A stretch of DNA of 64,000 nt from Fusarium oxysporum f. sp. lycopersici 4287 (Eukaryota; Ascomycota; Sordariomycetes; Hypocreales; Nectriaceae). The position numbers were made by a program, and so were the translations under genes. The notes below the pieces were generated by a model. The model saw only the letters and a program-made list of their open reading frames with translations, had not been told where the DNA came from and searched no databases. Of this stretch, positions 11,106 through 23,248 are shown in pieces; position 1 is the first letter of the stretch, and every line of letters begins with the position of its first letter. The stretch lies in the NCBI RefSeq assembly GCF_000149955.1, contig NC_030988.1, positions 690,036 to 754,035 on the forward strand. The letters are read 5' to 3'.

Positions 11106-11833
11106 TCAGACTTTATGCTTTTTTGCAGTAGCGAATGTATCAGGACCGAACCCCCAAATAGGCTGCCCAATGCCCCTTAGGCTCTGAGTCACCTGCTTAT
11201 TGTGTCAATCATTGTGCATGTGCAATAGCAGCCAGCAAAGGGAAACTCACGTCATCTACGGTAAGAGTCTTAGCGTTTCGATAGATTACGTAGATCACAC
11301 AGCGTCCTATGATCTGTCCTCGGGTATGAGTTAAGAATTAACAAAATAGGATAGCAAGGCTACTTGCCGTCTCAAGACGCTCTTTGAGCGCACGCCGAAT
11401 CTCGTTGTATATGCCTTCCGAGATTCGCTTAACACCGCCGCGCCGTGCCAGGCGTCTGTGTTTCACAGCGTCAGTATTGATGCTCATAAATGTCACACGA
11501 ATTCAGGTGAGAAAGGATTCACGAACCGGATAGCGGGTTTAGCTAAAAGATTTTGTTAGCAGTGATTATTCGTAAAGAATGAATATATGACGAACTGATT
11601 CCGTAAATTGAGTCTCGGAGAACTTTTCTATGGGATTCCTAGTTTAGCCCCTGTTTCATTCGTCTGTTTCAACTAAGGGATCGATTTTACCGGTGTCTAC
11701 GACGGCCTTGCAAGAGTGTATTTCCAGGAGCACATCGGTTACCATGTGTTTTGTTATGATACGGAATAACATTCCCTCCCGTGTAGGTAGGTAACATGCC
11801 CCGAGGGCCGCCATGCGATGGGATTGTCGGCAT
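11106..11833 (-). CDS. Divergent histone H4 variant (142 aa, six exons)
   Basis: Exons, in order of translation: 11833-11691, 11627-11596, 11542-11527 (16 nt), 11455-11368, 11313-11251, 11192-11106, total 429 nt. Introns are 63, 53, 71, 54 and 58 bp; the fourth begins GCAAGT (GC-AG type), two begin GTTCGT. The spliced protein carries the H4 fold: RRHRKVLRDS, then ITKPAIRRLARRGGVKRIS at residues 58-76, helix 2 SEGIYNEIRRALKERLE, and TLTVDDV through the GFG end of H4. The canonical acetylatable tail (GRGKGGKGLGKGG) is replaced by an unrelated stretch of about 44 residues, and about 12 residues (PDTFATAKKHKV) follow the H4 end. Lys49 matches H4 Lys20. Neurospora has a known divergent H4, hH4v; this may be an orthologue. 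Every exon join keeps the H4 alignment, so the model is well supported. Confidence 0.88.
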
Positions 11834-12822
11834 CTTGAAGCTCGAGGCAGGATTGCGAGTAAGTTGAGCAAGATATGGATCTCGACACTTAGGGAGGACT
11901 TTGATGTAAAGAATAAAAACAGAAGAAATAGGAGACGATGTCAGAGACAAACGAAAGTGAATGTTGTATAGCCTGCACCAGCTTTTAAGGCGCAAAGTGG
12001 GTTGCAGGGATTGCGACCTTCGTTTTTTATTGGGTCGGAGGGCCTCTATCATCCTTGACAGACTACGTGATTGCGACAAATAATCACCGACAATCACTGG
12101 TAGTAGATGGAACAACACGTCATATGGGAAATCTGCCTGTCAAATGAGGGGCCTAAATGAAGATGAGCTGCGTTTTATGGGAAGGTATTTCTAATAGGAT
12201 GTATTGGTTCTTGCCAAACCAGGCGGCGTGCAATACGCATGACAGTGACATCAAGTCATATACGTCACTGGTCTGAACTATTTACAACAACGCTGTTGGA
12301 CTTTCAGAGGATCCAGTACTTCTTCCAGAGCCTCCTGAGATTCACCGTCCGTTCGAGCCACACCTGCTAGGTCGTCTCAACTTCCCCAGAAGGTTAGATC
12401 CGTGCCCATCAGGCGGTACCTTCACATTAGGCACCCGTTCCTGACTTTACTCATCGTCGACACGAAGACGGGAGGCCGCCGAGCCAATAAATGGGCGTCA
12501 ACCAGATTGCTTAACAACAGGTCCCCGATATGCGGCGGACGCGAGCATTGCTGTGCGCATCGGTCCTGAACATCACTCCAAGACAGATGGACATTTGTGG
12601 TAGACTACAGTATTGCAGTCCTCTCTCAGGCATACCTGTTCGATCTGTCGATATCTTCTTGAAAATATTTGTTACGGTTCCTGTATATCATCTCAATATT
12701 TAGCTGATAACGTATGTAGTGTCCTCATAATTTCCCAGACTTACAGAGAGGCAAGGTGAGTCTCGGGGTTTAATGGGGTTAGGATAGGGCGACTGAATCA
12801 TCATCCTCATGTAATTGCAGTG
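11834..12822. other. Intergenic, possible gene remnant
   Basis: Mostly non-coding. A plus-strand stretch near 12309-12445 (reading EDPVLLPEPPEIHRPFEP and then CPSGGTFTLGTRS before a stop) looks protein-like but has no start and is not recognised. Confidence 0.3.
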
Positions 12823-15456
12823 CTAGGCAGGCCGAGAATGGCCAATTTGCTGGGTAGTTATATCAAAGTAGGGTTTCAGTACAATATACCTCTCTGATAG
12901 CGACAGGTTGGCTGCTGCAAATGGCGTAAGAACTCTGTCCGCATTATCGAATATCTTGTAGCCTTTATCCTGAAACTCTCCGACAAAGTTCAACAAATAT
13001 TCTTCGTTCACTTGGACAATTTTATCATCACCCCATGNNNNNNNNNNNNNNNNNNNNNNNNNNNNNNNNNNNNNNNNNNNNNNNNNNNNNNNNNNNNNNN
13101 NNNNNNNNNNNNNNNNNNNNNNNNNNNNNNNNNNNNNNNNNNNNNNNNNNNNNNNNNNNNNNNNNNNNNTAGCCACTGCAAGTGTTAAGCTAGTAGTCTC
13201 TGTACCTCAAGACGAATATCCAGGTCTTCCTGACTACTACTCCACTGATAAGTTGGGGCTTCATTAGAGACATCTAAATCCCAATCTGGCATGTCAGAGT
13301 CGGGTAGTGCCAGCGGGGTATTTCCGCCTGCTGTAGCCTTTTCCTGGTCTGGGCCGGCCTGTAGTGGCTGCTGATCGTTTTCGTTGCTCTGCAAAAGCTT
13401 CCTGTGCCCTGATGCAGCCCATTGGCCTTTTGACCTGCTGTGCTGAAGGTCATGGAGTTGTTGTTGTAGTACTGACCTTGAAAATTCTGCATCCTGGGCT
13501 TGCTTCAATGATGCTAGGGAACACTTTTCCAACTCCGCCTTTAGACCCCCACATATAGCGTGCTCCACCTGAAGAGCTTTGAGGCTATTCCTGAGCTGGC
13601 TGATGGTGTCCCTTGCCTCCGCAAGCTGCTGTCCAAGGCACCGTTCAACATTGTCTTCTAGTCTTCGTTCATTCTGCGCCTCGACTATTATGTGATCTTG
13701 CTCCTGCAAACCGGTACAAAGCATCGTCGTGATTGCATCCGCCTGGCATGAACTAAAGATATCAAGATATAAGGAGCGCTGCACGAAGAAGGGAGGGAAC
13801 GCCAACATTTCGGCAGTGGTGTTATAGAAGTTTGGCACGAAAAGCATGTGTCTCATATTTTCCAGCGCCTTCTTGCTCGGCTTGCCGGCGCCAATCAGCT
13901 CGTTGAGTGCATCAGGTGAGGACAGCGTACCCAGGGAACCACTTACTTCCTGCTTGTTGGCCAATCCTGTCGCGGTCGATTGCTGCTGTATATCATTGAT
14001 TCTGGAGGAGCGGAAACCGATTCTGTGAGCAAGCTTCGCGAAATGTGCCAACACTGACTGTTCTTGATCTGTCTCCCCAATGACACGATGGTCGCTTTCG
14101 AGCCTCGGAAGCATTGGGTGCCACCGAAGACAGAACGCCCAAAGCGTTTGGTATCCAAGTTCAAAACCGTCGATGTGCTCTGCATGAACCATTTTGTAGC
14201 AATTCTCTGACGCTTGAATAACGCGATTATCCATGGCGTCTTTTTGGAAGCCATCTTGGAATCCCTGTCTCAAGGACACTTTTTTCTGGCTATCCCGTTT
14301 GAATTCCGGTCGTTTCTTTCGCTTCTGGCGACGGTCTTTAGTGGGTCGTTTACTAGGAGGAGGATCCCGTAGCCTGTCCATGCTATAAGCAACAGCACCC
14401 AGATATCCCAGGTTTCGGAAGAAGGAATGCACAGTGGGAACGGTTCTGTCACGAGTGGCCTCAAGGATGCGCGTCCACACGAGATCCCTCTGCGCATCCT
14501 CGAGATTGATAAACAAATCTTTCTGGTCAAAAGCCTCTTGGACGCTGCCTGGTGCTTGGTTATCAAGGATTTCTATAGTAGCTGCATCCACCTTCCTTTT
14601 TATCTCACTCGTGGGACATATTTGCGACCAGAAATGGTCGATCCGCCTCAAATATCGCAGCAGTTCCTGTAGCAAATGGTCAGTTAGGCGGGGTGGAACA
14701 GAGTACAACTATTCAGAGTCAACTTGCGTCTTGACACGGCAGCCAAATCAAATGGCCAATCAAACCGAGCTTCATGCCCCAGAACATGGATGGGATGGAA
14801 TGGAACAGCGCAAATGCCGCCGTGAATGGGTTGTTGGTATTGAGGAGCCTCCTAGCGTGTATTGCCTTTGTACTAGACCTTTGAGCAAGTACATCGAGCC
14901 ACTTGTTGTCTGGGGGGGAGACGTCATTCTTATATGTTCCCCAATGAAGGCTGAGGCGGTAGAATAGTTCGCCGTCGGACGACTGCTGCTGCTCACAAAC
15001 CTGCTCCTCGATAATATCAGCTCTTGCCTCCTCGCTTAGATCTTGCTCAAGTCAGTCGCAGACCAATTCATATACAGTGGTCTACTCGCCCGATGAGTAC
15101 AGCTTTATAGGATAGCGCTGGCGTCCCGGTGTAAAAGGCGAGTAAGAGGCTAGGTCACTGCGTACTGTCGACAGACATTGAATGTGAGTCTCTGGCTCAA
15201 AGTCAAGCTCCACTACGTTTCCGTCGTTCTTCCTCAGGGCTTCCATGTCTATCCTAGCGCTGACAAGACTAGCATCGAATCTGGACCTGTCTACCACCGC
15301 CGACATGTGGTTACTTTTGATACCTGTGCTAGAAAGGCTATCATTCGTGGCGACAAAAGAGCCCACAACAACACGGGGATCCAGGGCAGCTATACCGAGA
15401 AACTTGCGAGATCTCTCGTCATCGAGTCTTCTTCGCCGCGAGAAAGCCTCCTCCAT
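12823..15456 (-). pseudogene. DUF3723-like fungal protein gene, broken
   Basis: Minus strand. The N-terminal part (15456-15085, start at MEEAFSRRRR, or 15573) reads through RKNDGNVVELDFEPETHI. It is followed in the same frame by TAG at 15084-15082 and TGA at 15054-15052, then LEQDLSEEARADI, NNPFTAAFALFHSIPSMFWG and GLIGHLIWLPCQD. A GC-AG intron (14727-14667) joins CQD to ELLRYLRRIDHFW; the main body runs to a TAA at 13185, with TVPTVHSFFRNLGYL and a coiled-coil, Gln-rich C-terminal half. A piece at 13037-12823 (EFQDKGYKIFDNADRVLTP) resembles the usual C-terminal end of the family. These motifs match fungal DUF3723 proteins, which have no known function. Both nonsense codons could be C-to-T changes. 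Confidence 0.65.
13038..13169. other. Assembly gap (N run)
   Basis: 132 unknown bases inside the DUF3723-like gene region. Confidence 0.99.
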
Positions 15457-15840
15457 AAGGTGATGTGTTATCAAGATAGAGCGATGAAGAACAAGAGAAG
15501 GATTTGAGAACGTGGATATAGGCAATCTCGGGTCAAGTAATATATGCCGATCCCGACTCGGCCAGATCTGCATGATTTAAGGGCACTAAAGACAAGGGGG
15601 GAAAGGGTGAAAGGGTGCAAAGAAAGAAAGATGATGAAGAAACAGGGAAAAGATGTGAAATTTGTGCGGCCGATTCTGGCAATCAACCTTACAAATTATC
15701 ACATTCTCGTCCCATGGCTATAAGAGCCCCATCTACCAGAGATTTCCTAATGAAATGAAAAGGGAATGCGGCCGGTAGAGAAGCACTGGCGAAAGAAAGG
15801 AAAAGAAAAAAGAAAAGGAGACAAAAAGACAATCGTTGAA

Positions 15841-16989
15841 ATGGCCACAAGAGACAGAAAACGCAAGACACGTTTCATCGACACCCAAGACGAGGAGCTA
15901 CGTAGATCGCCACGTCCTAACATTGTGGGCTATAATCAAAATGGTCCATGCGATGGGATTAAAATCGGCCATTCTGTCGGTAGTTACAATTCAGTCCTGG
16001 CCAAGGCGGATCCCGGTATCCCTCCACCACATGGTCTGCGTCACAATTCGGAAAAGGGGCTCCAGATTGCTGGGAGTTCATCCAAAGAGCACTACAAGAC
16101 CTTCTTTACCATGATAATAGGACGTAGGAAAGTAGATGCGGCATACAGGAGGAGCAATACATATGGTCCGGTCAGCAATAATGGGCCAAAGAACGCATGG
16201 CTGAAGAAGGTATCTGGTGAAGATAGCGAGAAACAACTCCAAATTGCTCAGTCCATAGGGCATGAGAACTTTGTAAGGCAGCTTGCTGTTTATGAGGAGA
16301 GAGGGGATTTCGTTGTTGCCTATGAATTTGTACCAATATCTTTGTCCGAGGTTGTTGCAAATAAGAATCTTTCAGGATCGGAGTTAGCCACCATACTCAA
16401 ACAGGTTCGTACCGGAGACAGCTGAGTATGGAATCAGGCAAACATTAACAATTCTAGGTTATCGCTGGGTTTCTCTACCTGGAGCAACATGGCCTATGCC
16501 ATGCCCAGCTCACCTGCTCCGATATTCTTATTAGCCATGAGGGAAATGTCAAGATCTGTTGAGAAAGCCCACAGTTACAGCACAAGAGGAGAATCGCTAA
16601 CACCAAGCAGGGGGCCATCAGTACTATCGATCGCAATCTTCGGCTCCTATGGTGGATGCCCTCTGTCTCTTGACAGCCGAGCTGATGTCCGGGCGTGAGG
16701 GCATCCAGCAGCCGGAAACAGTATCGTATGGCAGGTGGCAGGATCATGCCGACTTCATTGACTTTTTTAAACAGATGTTGGCAGCAAAGTCTGAGCAAAA
16801 TCACGGTTCTACAGGGACGAAAAGTTCGCTTGAACGATTATCACGGGTATGGCCATACGATAGCACCGCCTCTTGGTGGATGAGACTGATCTTCTGCAGC
16901 ACCCTTTCCTAACACAGGCCCCGCCTCCTGACTCACTAGAAATATTTCTGCACTTTATCAGGAATACTACGCGTTGGATCGTAACATAG
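15841..16989 (+). pseudogene. Protein-kinase-like gene, catalytically dead and broken
   Basis: Exon 1 (15841-16404) ends in kinase lobe motifs: SIGHENFVRQLAVYEERGDF (helix C to beta-4), VVAYEFVPISL (hinge) and ATILKQ. A 53-bp intron (GTTCGT...TAG, 16405-16457) leads to AGFLYLEQHGLCHAQLTCSD, where the catalytic HRD loop has become HAQL, followed by HEGNVKI. A TGA then closes the frame at 16560; further pieces in shifted frames give DALCLLTAELM and finally LLQHPFL with a stop at 16989. The missing catalytic Asp shows the ancestor was already a pseudokinase; the stop and at least two frameshifts make this copy a pseudogene. An intact relative lies at 33147-34162. It is divergent with the DUF3723-like gene. 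Confidence 0.7.
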
Positions 16990-17265
16990 CCAGATATTTG
17001 TTCTGATTGAGATAGACTTTGATGTAGTTTGCTTTCTGTATCGTAGTGGCTTTATACGATAAGATACAGCTCTAGCGTTAGCAGTTTGTTGCTATATTTT
17101 CCTATTAAATGCCTAAAGCTAGACTAAACGGGGCGGTATATAGTGTCGGGCCGGTGCTAAGCTCATCGTTTCCTTCCCTTAGCCATAATGGTATTTTTGT
17201 GTTTCGCCGCCTCGGCTTTCGTGATACGCTTTATAAGGCACATTCAACCACCTATTTGTTTGGAG

Positions 17266-17436
17266 AGCCGAGACGAGTGTCCGCCTTCCTCAGTTTCAAT
17301 AGAATTGTCGCAGCTCTTGGGTGTCACCAGTACCCGTCGTAAAGTAGTATTCGTGTCCGGAATGGGTCCGTGCAATTCTTCTTCACCAGCTAAACACGGT
17401 CACTCTTTTCGATCATCCCTGTATCCTTCAGGCTGA
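17266..17436 (-). repeat. Segment shared with 48680-48836
   Basis: About 155 bp aligned with 48.7 kb in the same orientation, with the blocks AGAATTGT, CGTAAAGTAGTA, GGAATGGGTCCGT and TTTCGATCATCCCTGTA in common. It covers the last codons of the reductase-like gene and its 3' flank. In the 48.7-kb copy the corresponding minus-strand frame is open past the TGA seen here. Confidence 0.6.
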
Positions 17437-18252
17437 TAATCGGTATACATCAAGTCCACGTGCTGAATGTTCTTCTTGACAATATCATTTAGCTCTGCGC
17501 GGATATCGGGCGAGACGGAAGCTGTTCTTCTTGTTACTTTGTTTCTTTCCTTCTTCTCCCCCCTTTGCCCTTCTGTAACCCCACCAGGGGGCTAGAGTGG
17601 CAAAAGCAGGCCACAAGGTATTTGCACTCACCAGCTATAGCGGATGCCTTCCCCGAGTGTCCAAGAGAGACATTGCTGGAGGCGGTATCCTTCTCCACGA
17701 CTGCAGTCAAGTTCCATTGCCCGCACTGCAACTCAACCCTCGAGCTTTCCTTAAGCTCCTTCAAAGCTTCCTCATCGTCATCTGTCTTGTCGCTCTTTCC
17801 GTATATGGATATGCTGATTACACTTTCGAGTATTCTCCTAAAAGTTCCTTCTCTTATGTCTCCTCCCGACTCATCCGTTTCCAGTACCGCGTTGAGAGGG
17901 GCTTTGAGCACCTGAATAAGACCTGGGATTGAATAAGTCAAGTTTAGTTATAGTCGGGCAGGAAAACACACTCCAGTCCTTGAGTCGCCAGACGAGATGA
18001 ATTCGCTTGGTACGCGATCTGATAAAGTGAGATTGATAGGCGAGACATTGCATATATGGCAGCAGTGCCACAACTCCGAGATCTGTTGCTATCAGAAGAA
18101 CTTGGTCATAGTTGTGAAGGGGGAGAGTCACACCGTGAGGGCCAGTGAACATCGCAATGCTGGTTGTGTCGCCATATTTGACTTGCTTAAGTAAGGTGCT
18201 TGTGAAGCCGTTCTGAACTGGGACCTATTGAGCTCGAGGGGGTGTCGTTGAA

Positions 18253-18623
18253 TGTTGGAGGGTTCACCCTCAACTTCAGGATTAAGGTTCAGGATTAAAG
18301 TTTGACGCCCTAAACTTAGATCGTAGGACTTTCATCTAGGACTTTCTAGGACTCAAGTCCTAGAAGGAACCAGTTGAAGATATAAGGTCTCAATGGTCCT
18401 TCGATTGCGAAAGGATCAAGAAATATACACGATTCACCTTAATATCTGACACTTCCCTTCAGGATTCAGACTGTTAGTCTGAAAGTCCTAGATTTAAAGT
18501 TCAAAGTCCTAGATACAATCATCTAGAGATATAAACCCGAGAATAACTCTCAGCTCAATAATGAACAACCAAGTTTCATAAAAATACATTTTCACCCAGC
18601 ACTACTGCGCAATATAAACAACA
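18253..18623 (+). repeat. 5' LTR of the copia element (371 bp)
   Basis: Starts TGTTGGAGGGTTCACCC and ends AATATAAACAACA. Its last about 165 bp (from TTCAGGATTCAGACTG) are identical or nearly so to the 3' LTR. The first about 200 bp, rich in AGGACTT and TCCTAGAAG repeats, have no counterpart in the 3' LTR. Confidence 0.9.
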
Positions 18624-18638
18624 GGTTATGAGCCCGGG
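18624..18638 (+). promoter_or_regulatory. Primer-binding site, initiator-tRNA anticodon-arm type
   Basis: GGTTATGAGCCCGGG directly follows the 5' LTR. Its complement CCCGGGCTCATAACC matches the anticodon arm, with the CAU anticodon, of eukaryotic initiator tRNA-Met. Copia-type elements are known to prime from an internally cleaved half of this tRNA, so priming from the anticodon arm is inferred. Confidence 0.7.
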
Positions 18639-18697
18639 TTAGCAAACACCGGGTTTCTCTTCTGAATCAAAGAACCAAACTTTAACTTCAACTCAAG

Positions 18698-21600
18698 ATG
18701 ACGTCACGACGAGCCCCACCTTCCACCATGCGAACTCGCAACACAATCAGAGTATCGCCTGCATCCGAATCGTCGCAACCTGGTGCTTCAGGTCAAGACC
18801 ACACACCATCCTCAATGTATGACAGTACCACGGTCATCTCTGAAAAGAATACTCTTTTCCTTCCGCAAGAGCTCAAGCTAGGCGGCCCCTCCAATTGGGA
18901 GCAATATTGCCCAGCTCAGAAGGCCATTCTTCGGATCAATGGCCTCGAAGATGCTGTCTTTGGTGATTACCCTCCCGAGGAACAGCAGACTATGGATCAA
19001 AAGATCAGGGCGGCAAAAGCTGCCGTCTCCATCCGAGGTAACTGCACTGGAGAAGCACTCAGTCAACTAGTCGGGATTGAGAATCCCCAGGAGATGTTCA
19101 ACCTTCTCCAGGCCTATTGTATTGGCACGGGCCCAGTTCTTCTGNNNNNNNNNNNNNNNNNNNNNNNNNNNNNNNNNNNNNNNNNNNNNNNNNNNNNNNN
19201 NNNNNNNNNNNNNNNNNNNNNNNNNNNNNNNNNNNNNNNNNNNNNNNNNNNNNNNNNNNNNNNNNNNNNNNNNNNNNNNNNNNNNNNNNNNNNNNNNNNN
19301 NNNNNNNNNNNNNNNNNNNNNNNNNNNNNNNNNNNNNNNNNNNNNNNNNNNNNNNNNNNNNNNNNNNNNNNNNNNNNNNNNNNNNNNNNNNNNNNNNNNN
19401 NNNNNNNNNNNNNNNNNNNNNNNNNNNNNNNNNNNNNNNNNNNNNNNNNNNNNNNNNNTACGCTCGGAGCATCCGCCAACACTACGATCAATGCAGCAAG
19501 ATCTCATTGATGAAAACAGGTCATCAGATGATGATGACAGTCATGGTACTGCCTCCACGTACTGGGCTCACAGTAAAAAGACTGGAAGGAAGGGCCCGGC
19601 CGCAAGAAAGCAAGAGGCAAGTGGCCGGAGGAGAGGATCTTCAAAGAACCAGCGAGCCGCGAACAAGTCTAGCCAGGAAACCAATCATCGAGTCGGCAAG
19701 AACAAGGAACATACCTGCACGAACTGCAAGAAGAGAGGACATCATGAAAATGATTGTTGGTTCGCCCATAAGGATAAGCGACCCGACTGGGCAGTCCGTC
19801 TCGCCAAGGAACTCATGGAGCATGATCTTCAACGCGACAGCACCAAGAATCTCCATATCAAGGAATCAAATCACATGACAGTTGAGCGATCTTTTCTGAT
19901 TCTTGAAGACAGCGTCTCAGACGAGCTACCTATGGACAATACAGAGACGTGTAAAGTCTCCCTTGATAACATCTCTTCAACCGCAGAATGGCTGTTCGAC
20001 ACAGGTTCATCAGTCCACATCTGCAACGACCAAAGCCTATTCACAGAACTGCAGCCTGCAACCCGAACGGTCCTCGTTACGGGCGGTGGGAAGGTGTACC
20101 CATTCGGTAAGGGGACAGTCAAAATTTGCTTCATAAACAAATGGGGTGAGCAGGTCACAATTAACCTCAAAGACACGCTGTTCATCCCTGAGTTTCCGGT
20201 AAATGTCATGTCAGGACTCAGGCTATACAAGAACGGCGGCTGGATAGACGGGAACGACATGTACGACCCAACAGGAGATGTCTTTGGTCTCCTCCGCATA
20301 GGAAGGGACGGTCTGTACGTGAACACTGAGGTCGGAAAGACTACTGTTTCAAACCAGGCCGTCTCGGAACTCCAGCCAGAACCATGCAATCATCACACTG
20401 CTTCATCAAACCAATGCCTGAATGTCGACCTTTGGCACCGAAGACTCGGCCATGTTAACGCATATCAGGTGTCACAGACTGCCAAAATGACCAGAGGAAT
20501 GTACTGTGACGGCCACCACGACCATCAGCCTTTCAATTACTGCCTCGCCTGCGACATCGCAAAGGCCCTACGATGGACTCCGCGAAATAAACGGAAACGA
20601 GCCTCCAGGGCCGGGTTCATTCATGTTGACACCTTCAAAGTCAATCCACCGGGCATTAGAGGCGAACGATGGGGAATGATTGCCACAGATGACAGGCATA
20701 GAATGAGATGGGCCTACACGTTCACGAGGAAGGGGATGGCTTCGGAACTTCTAGGCCAGCTCATCTCCAAGATACGAACTCAGTATGGCATCCGAGTGTA
20801 CGCAATCCAAATGGATGGCGGCTCTGAGCTCTATGGTGCGTCTCTCAAAAACCTCGAGTACACTCACGGCGTCAAGATCATCAAGACGACACCATATACT
20901 CCTGAATTTAACGGAGTTGCTGAGCGCTCTAACCGCATCATCTTTGACAAAGTCAGAGCAACCATGGAATCGGAAAGAATCCCGATAGAGCTCTGGCCAT
21001 TGGTCCTGGAAGATATGGTGCGCAAGACAAACGTGACAGCCACCAGGGCAATTGATGGCCTCACTCCCATGGAAAGCTTTCTCAACGAGGCCTTCCCCGG
21101 ACAAGACAACAAGCCGGATCTGTCCGGAGAACGAATCTGCGGCTCACAAGTCACGATACACATACCGCAGGAACGAAGATTGAGATCACACAAGTTTGGC
21201 CCAAGAGGAGAGGCTGGAATCTACCTATGCATGGAAGGTTCACAGATCTACACCTGCTGGGTGCCCTCTCGCAGGAAGGGACATCAGATCGTCCGTTCTG
21301 CAAATGTACAATTCTACGAAAAGGTTGGGGAGACAGAACTCCTGACCGAAACTGAGCATGATGTTGAGCCGGAAATCCGCAAGAACGGAGCTCCCATCTC
21401 AAGCCGGCCACAGTCCGTCACGGAGCAGACAAAGACTCCAAGGCCACAAAGGTCTGAAGTGAACAATCTTCAGCATGCTGAGGTGCATAATCCTCAGCAT
21501 GGACAGACGACAACATCCATGACATCAGCTAAGCTGCCCGATCTCCGAAAAGAGGTGATCACTGAGCCCAAAACAATGACTGAAGCGCTTCAAGGTCCGC

Positions 21601-23228
21601 AAAGGGAGCATTGGCTCAGAGCAATACACAGTGAGCTGCGCAGTCTCCTCACGAAAGGAACTTGGCGCATGCTGGACCGCAACCAAGCTCACAATAGGCC
21701 ACTTACCGTCAAATGGGTATTCAAGGTCAAGAAAAACGAGGACGGCAACCTCGACAAGTTCAAGGCGCGGCTGGTGGTCAGAGGCTTTGAACAACAGTTC
21801 GGCTTTGACTACAACCAGACCTTTGCCTCTGTTGCCAAAGCGGCGACTTGGAGAATCCTCCTCACCGTTGCTGCCTGTCTTGACTGGGAGATTGAGCAGA
21901 TGGACGTGTCGACGGCGTTCCTGGAAGGGGACCTCGAGGAAGAAGTCTTCATCGAAATGCCGGAAGGGCTTGTAGAGTATTTCGACCAACACCCAGAAGA
22001 CCGTCCGCCAGGATTCTCAACCGAGAAGATCTGCAAACTGATCAAATCCCTCTATGGACTCAAACAGGCGCCTCGGCAATGGCAAAAGAAGCTGAAGGAG
22101 GCCTTGGAATCCCTTGACTTTCGACAAGTAACGTCTGACACGGCCGTATATCACAATCCCACAACGGGAGTGATCATCATCACATATGTGGATGACTTCC
22201 TCATCATGGGCAGCAACAAGGAAGCAATCCAAGGGTACAAAGCCCGCCTGGGAGAGATCTTCACAATGACTGATCTCGGTCCCGCCAGCCATTTTCTTGG
22301 AGTAAGAATAACCCGAGACAGGAACTCAAGGCTGATCTACCTTTCCCAGGATGCATATTTTACCAGAATACTGAAGAAATTCGGCTTAGAGGATTGTCGA
22401 CCGGTCAAGACCCCGATGGAGCGAAATTCACTCTCGACACTGCAACCAAGAGACAATGGCGACTCGGCTTCTCCAGAAGAACGAGAAGACTATAGCTCGA
22501 AAACCGGCTCGCTGATGTATGGAATGACCCAAACCAGACCCGATTTAGCTTTCCTACTCTCGGTACTCTCAAGATACATGTCGAATCCATCACCAACACA
22601 TTCACGAATGATCAAAAGAGGTCTCCGCTATCTACAGCAGACAAGAGACCACGGCCTGGTGCTTGGGGGCGTCAAGAAAGATCCTGAATCCGCTTGGAGC
22701 ATCACAGCTTGGGCCGACTCGGATTGGAAAGGCGACACTGTTACGGGAAGATCGACGTTTGGATGGCTTGTTCAACTTGAAGGATCTACAGTCTCATGGA
22801 GGGCCAAACGGCACGAAACAGTGGCACTATCGACTACCGAGGCTGAATATACAGCACTCTCCCAGTGTGCCAGAGAATTGGCCTGGACTAGGAACCTCTT
22901 CTCTGAACTGCTCCTTCCGCTACATATGCCTATCCCACTGAACGGCGACAACCAGGGTTCCCTAAAGCTATGCAGAAACCCTGAGCTTCACCAACGGACA
23001 AAGCACATTCCGTTAACCAAGCACCATATCCGAGAAGAAGTTGAAGCCGGGAATATTGATGTGCAATACGTCAGCACACATGAGCAGGTAGCAGACGGAC
23101 TCACTAAACCATTGAACGCCGTCAGCCACGGTCACTTTCTAGAAGCAATTCGAGTCAGTGCATGTCCGATCGAGGAAGCAGGTCGTATTATTTGGAGTAC
23201 TGAAGTCCACGATGACTCTGTGCCCTGA
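18698..23228 (+). CDS. Copia gag-pol polyprotein (interrupted by an N run)
   Basis: Gag begins at 18698 (MTSRRAPPS) and runs into the gap at 19145-19458. After it the frame is continuous to 23228, so the apparent frame change reflects the gap length. Motifs in order: zinc knuckle CTNCKKRGHHENDC near 19717, protease FDTGSS near 20000, GAG-pre-integrase LWHRRLGH and a CLAC zinc motif, integrase core (HVDTF, IQMDGGSE, then the distal Glu in NGVAERSN), reverse transcriptase with YVDD at 22185, and RNase H (WADSDW, then TEAEY and DNQGSLKL). No stop or frameshift is seen outside the gap, so the enzymes may be functional. Confidence 0.93.
19145..19458. other. Assembly gap (N run) inside the gag region
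   Basis: 314 unknown bases between the gag start and the zinc knuckle. Confidence 0.99.
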
Positions 23229-23248
23229 AGACAAGGTGGATGGGGGCG

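Noticed and set aside
10499..11180. Long open frames across 10577-10982
   Set aside because: They are mostly N and carry no information.
11656..12118. Independent small genes on the minus strand
   Set aside because: They overlap the first exon and introns of the H4 variant; only the spliced H4 reading gives a known family.
17534..18152. Two separate small minus-strand genes
   Set aside because: Their peptides are consecutive parts of the ferric-reductase-like NADPH domain, joined by introns.
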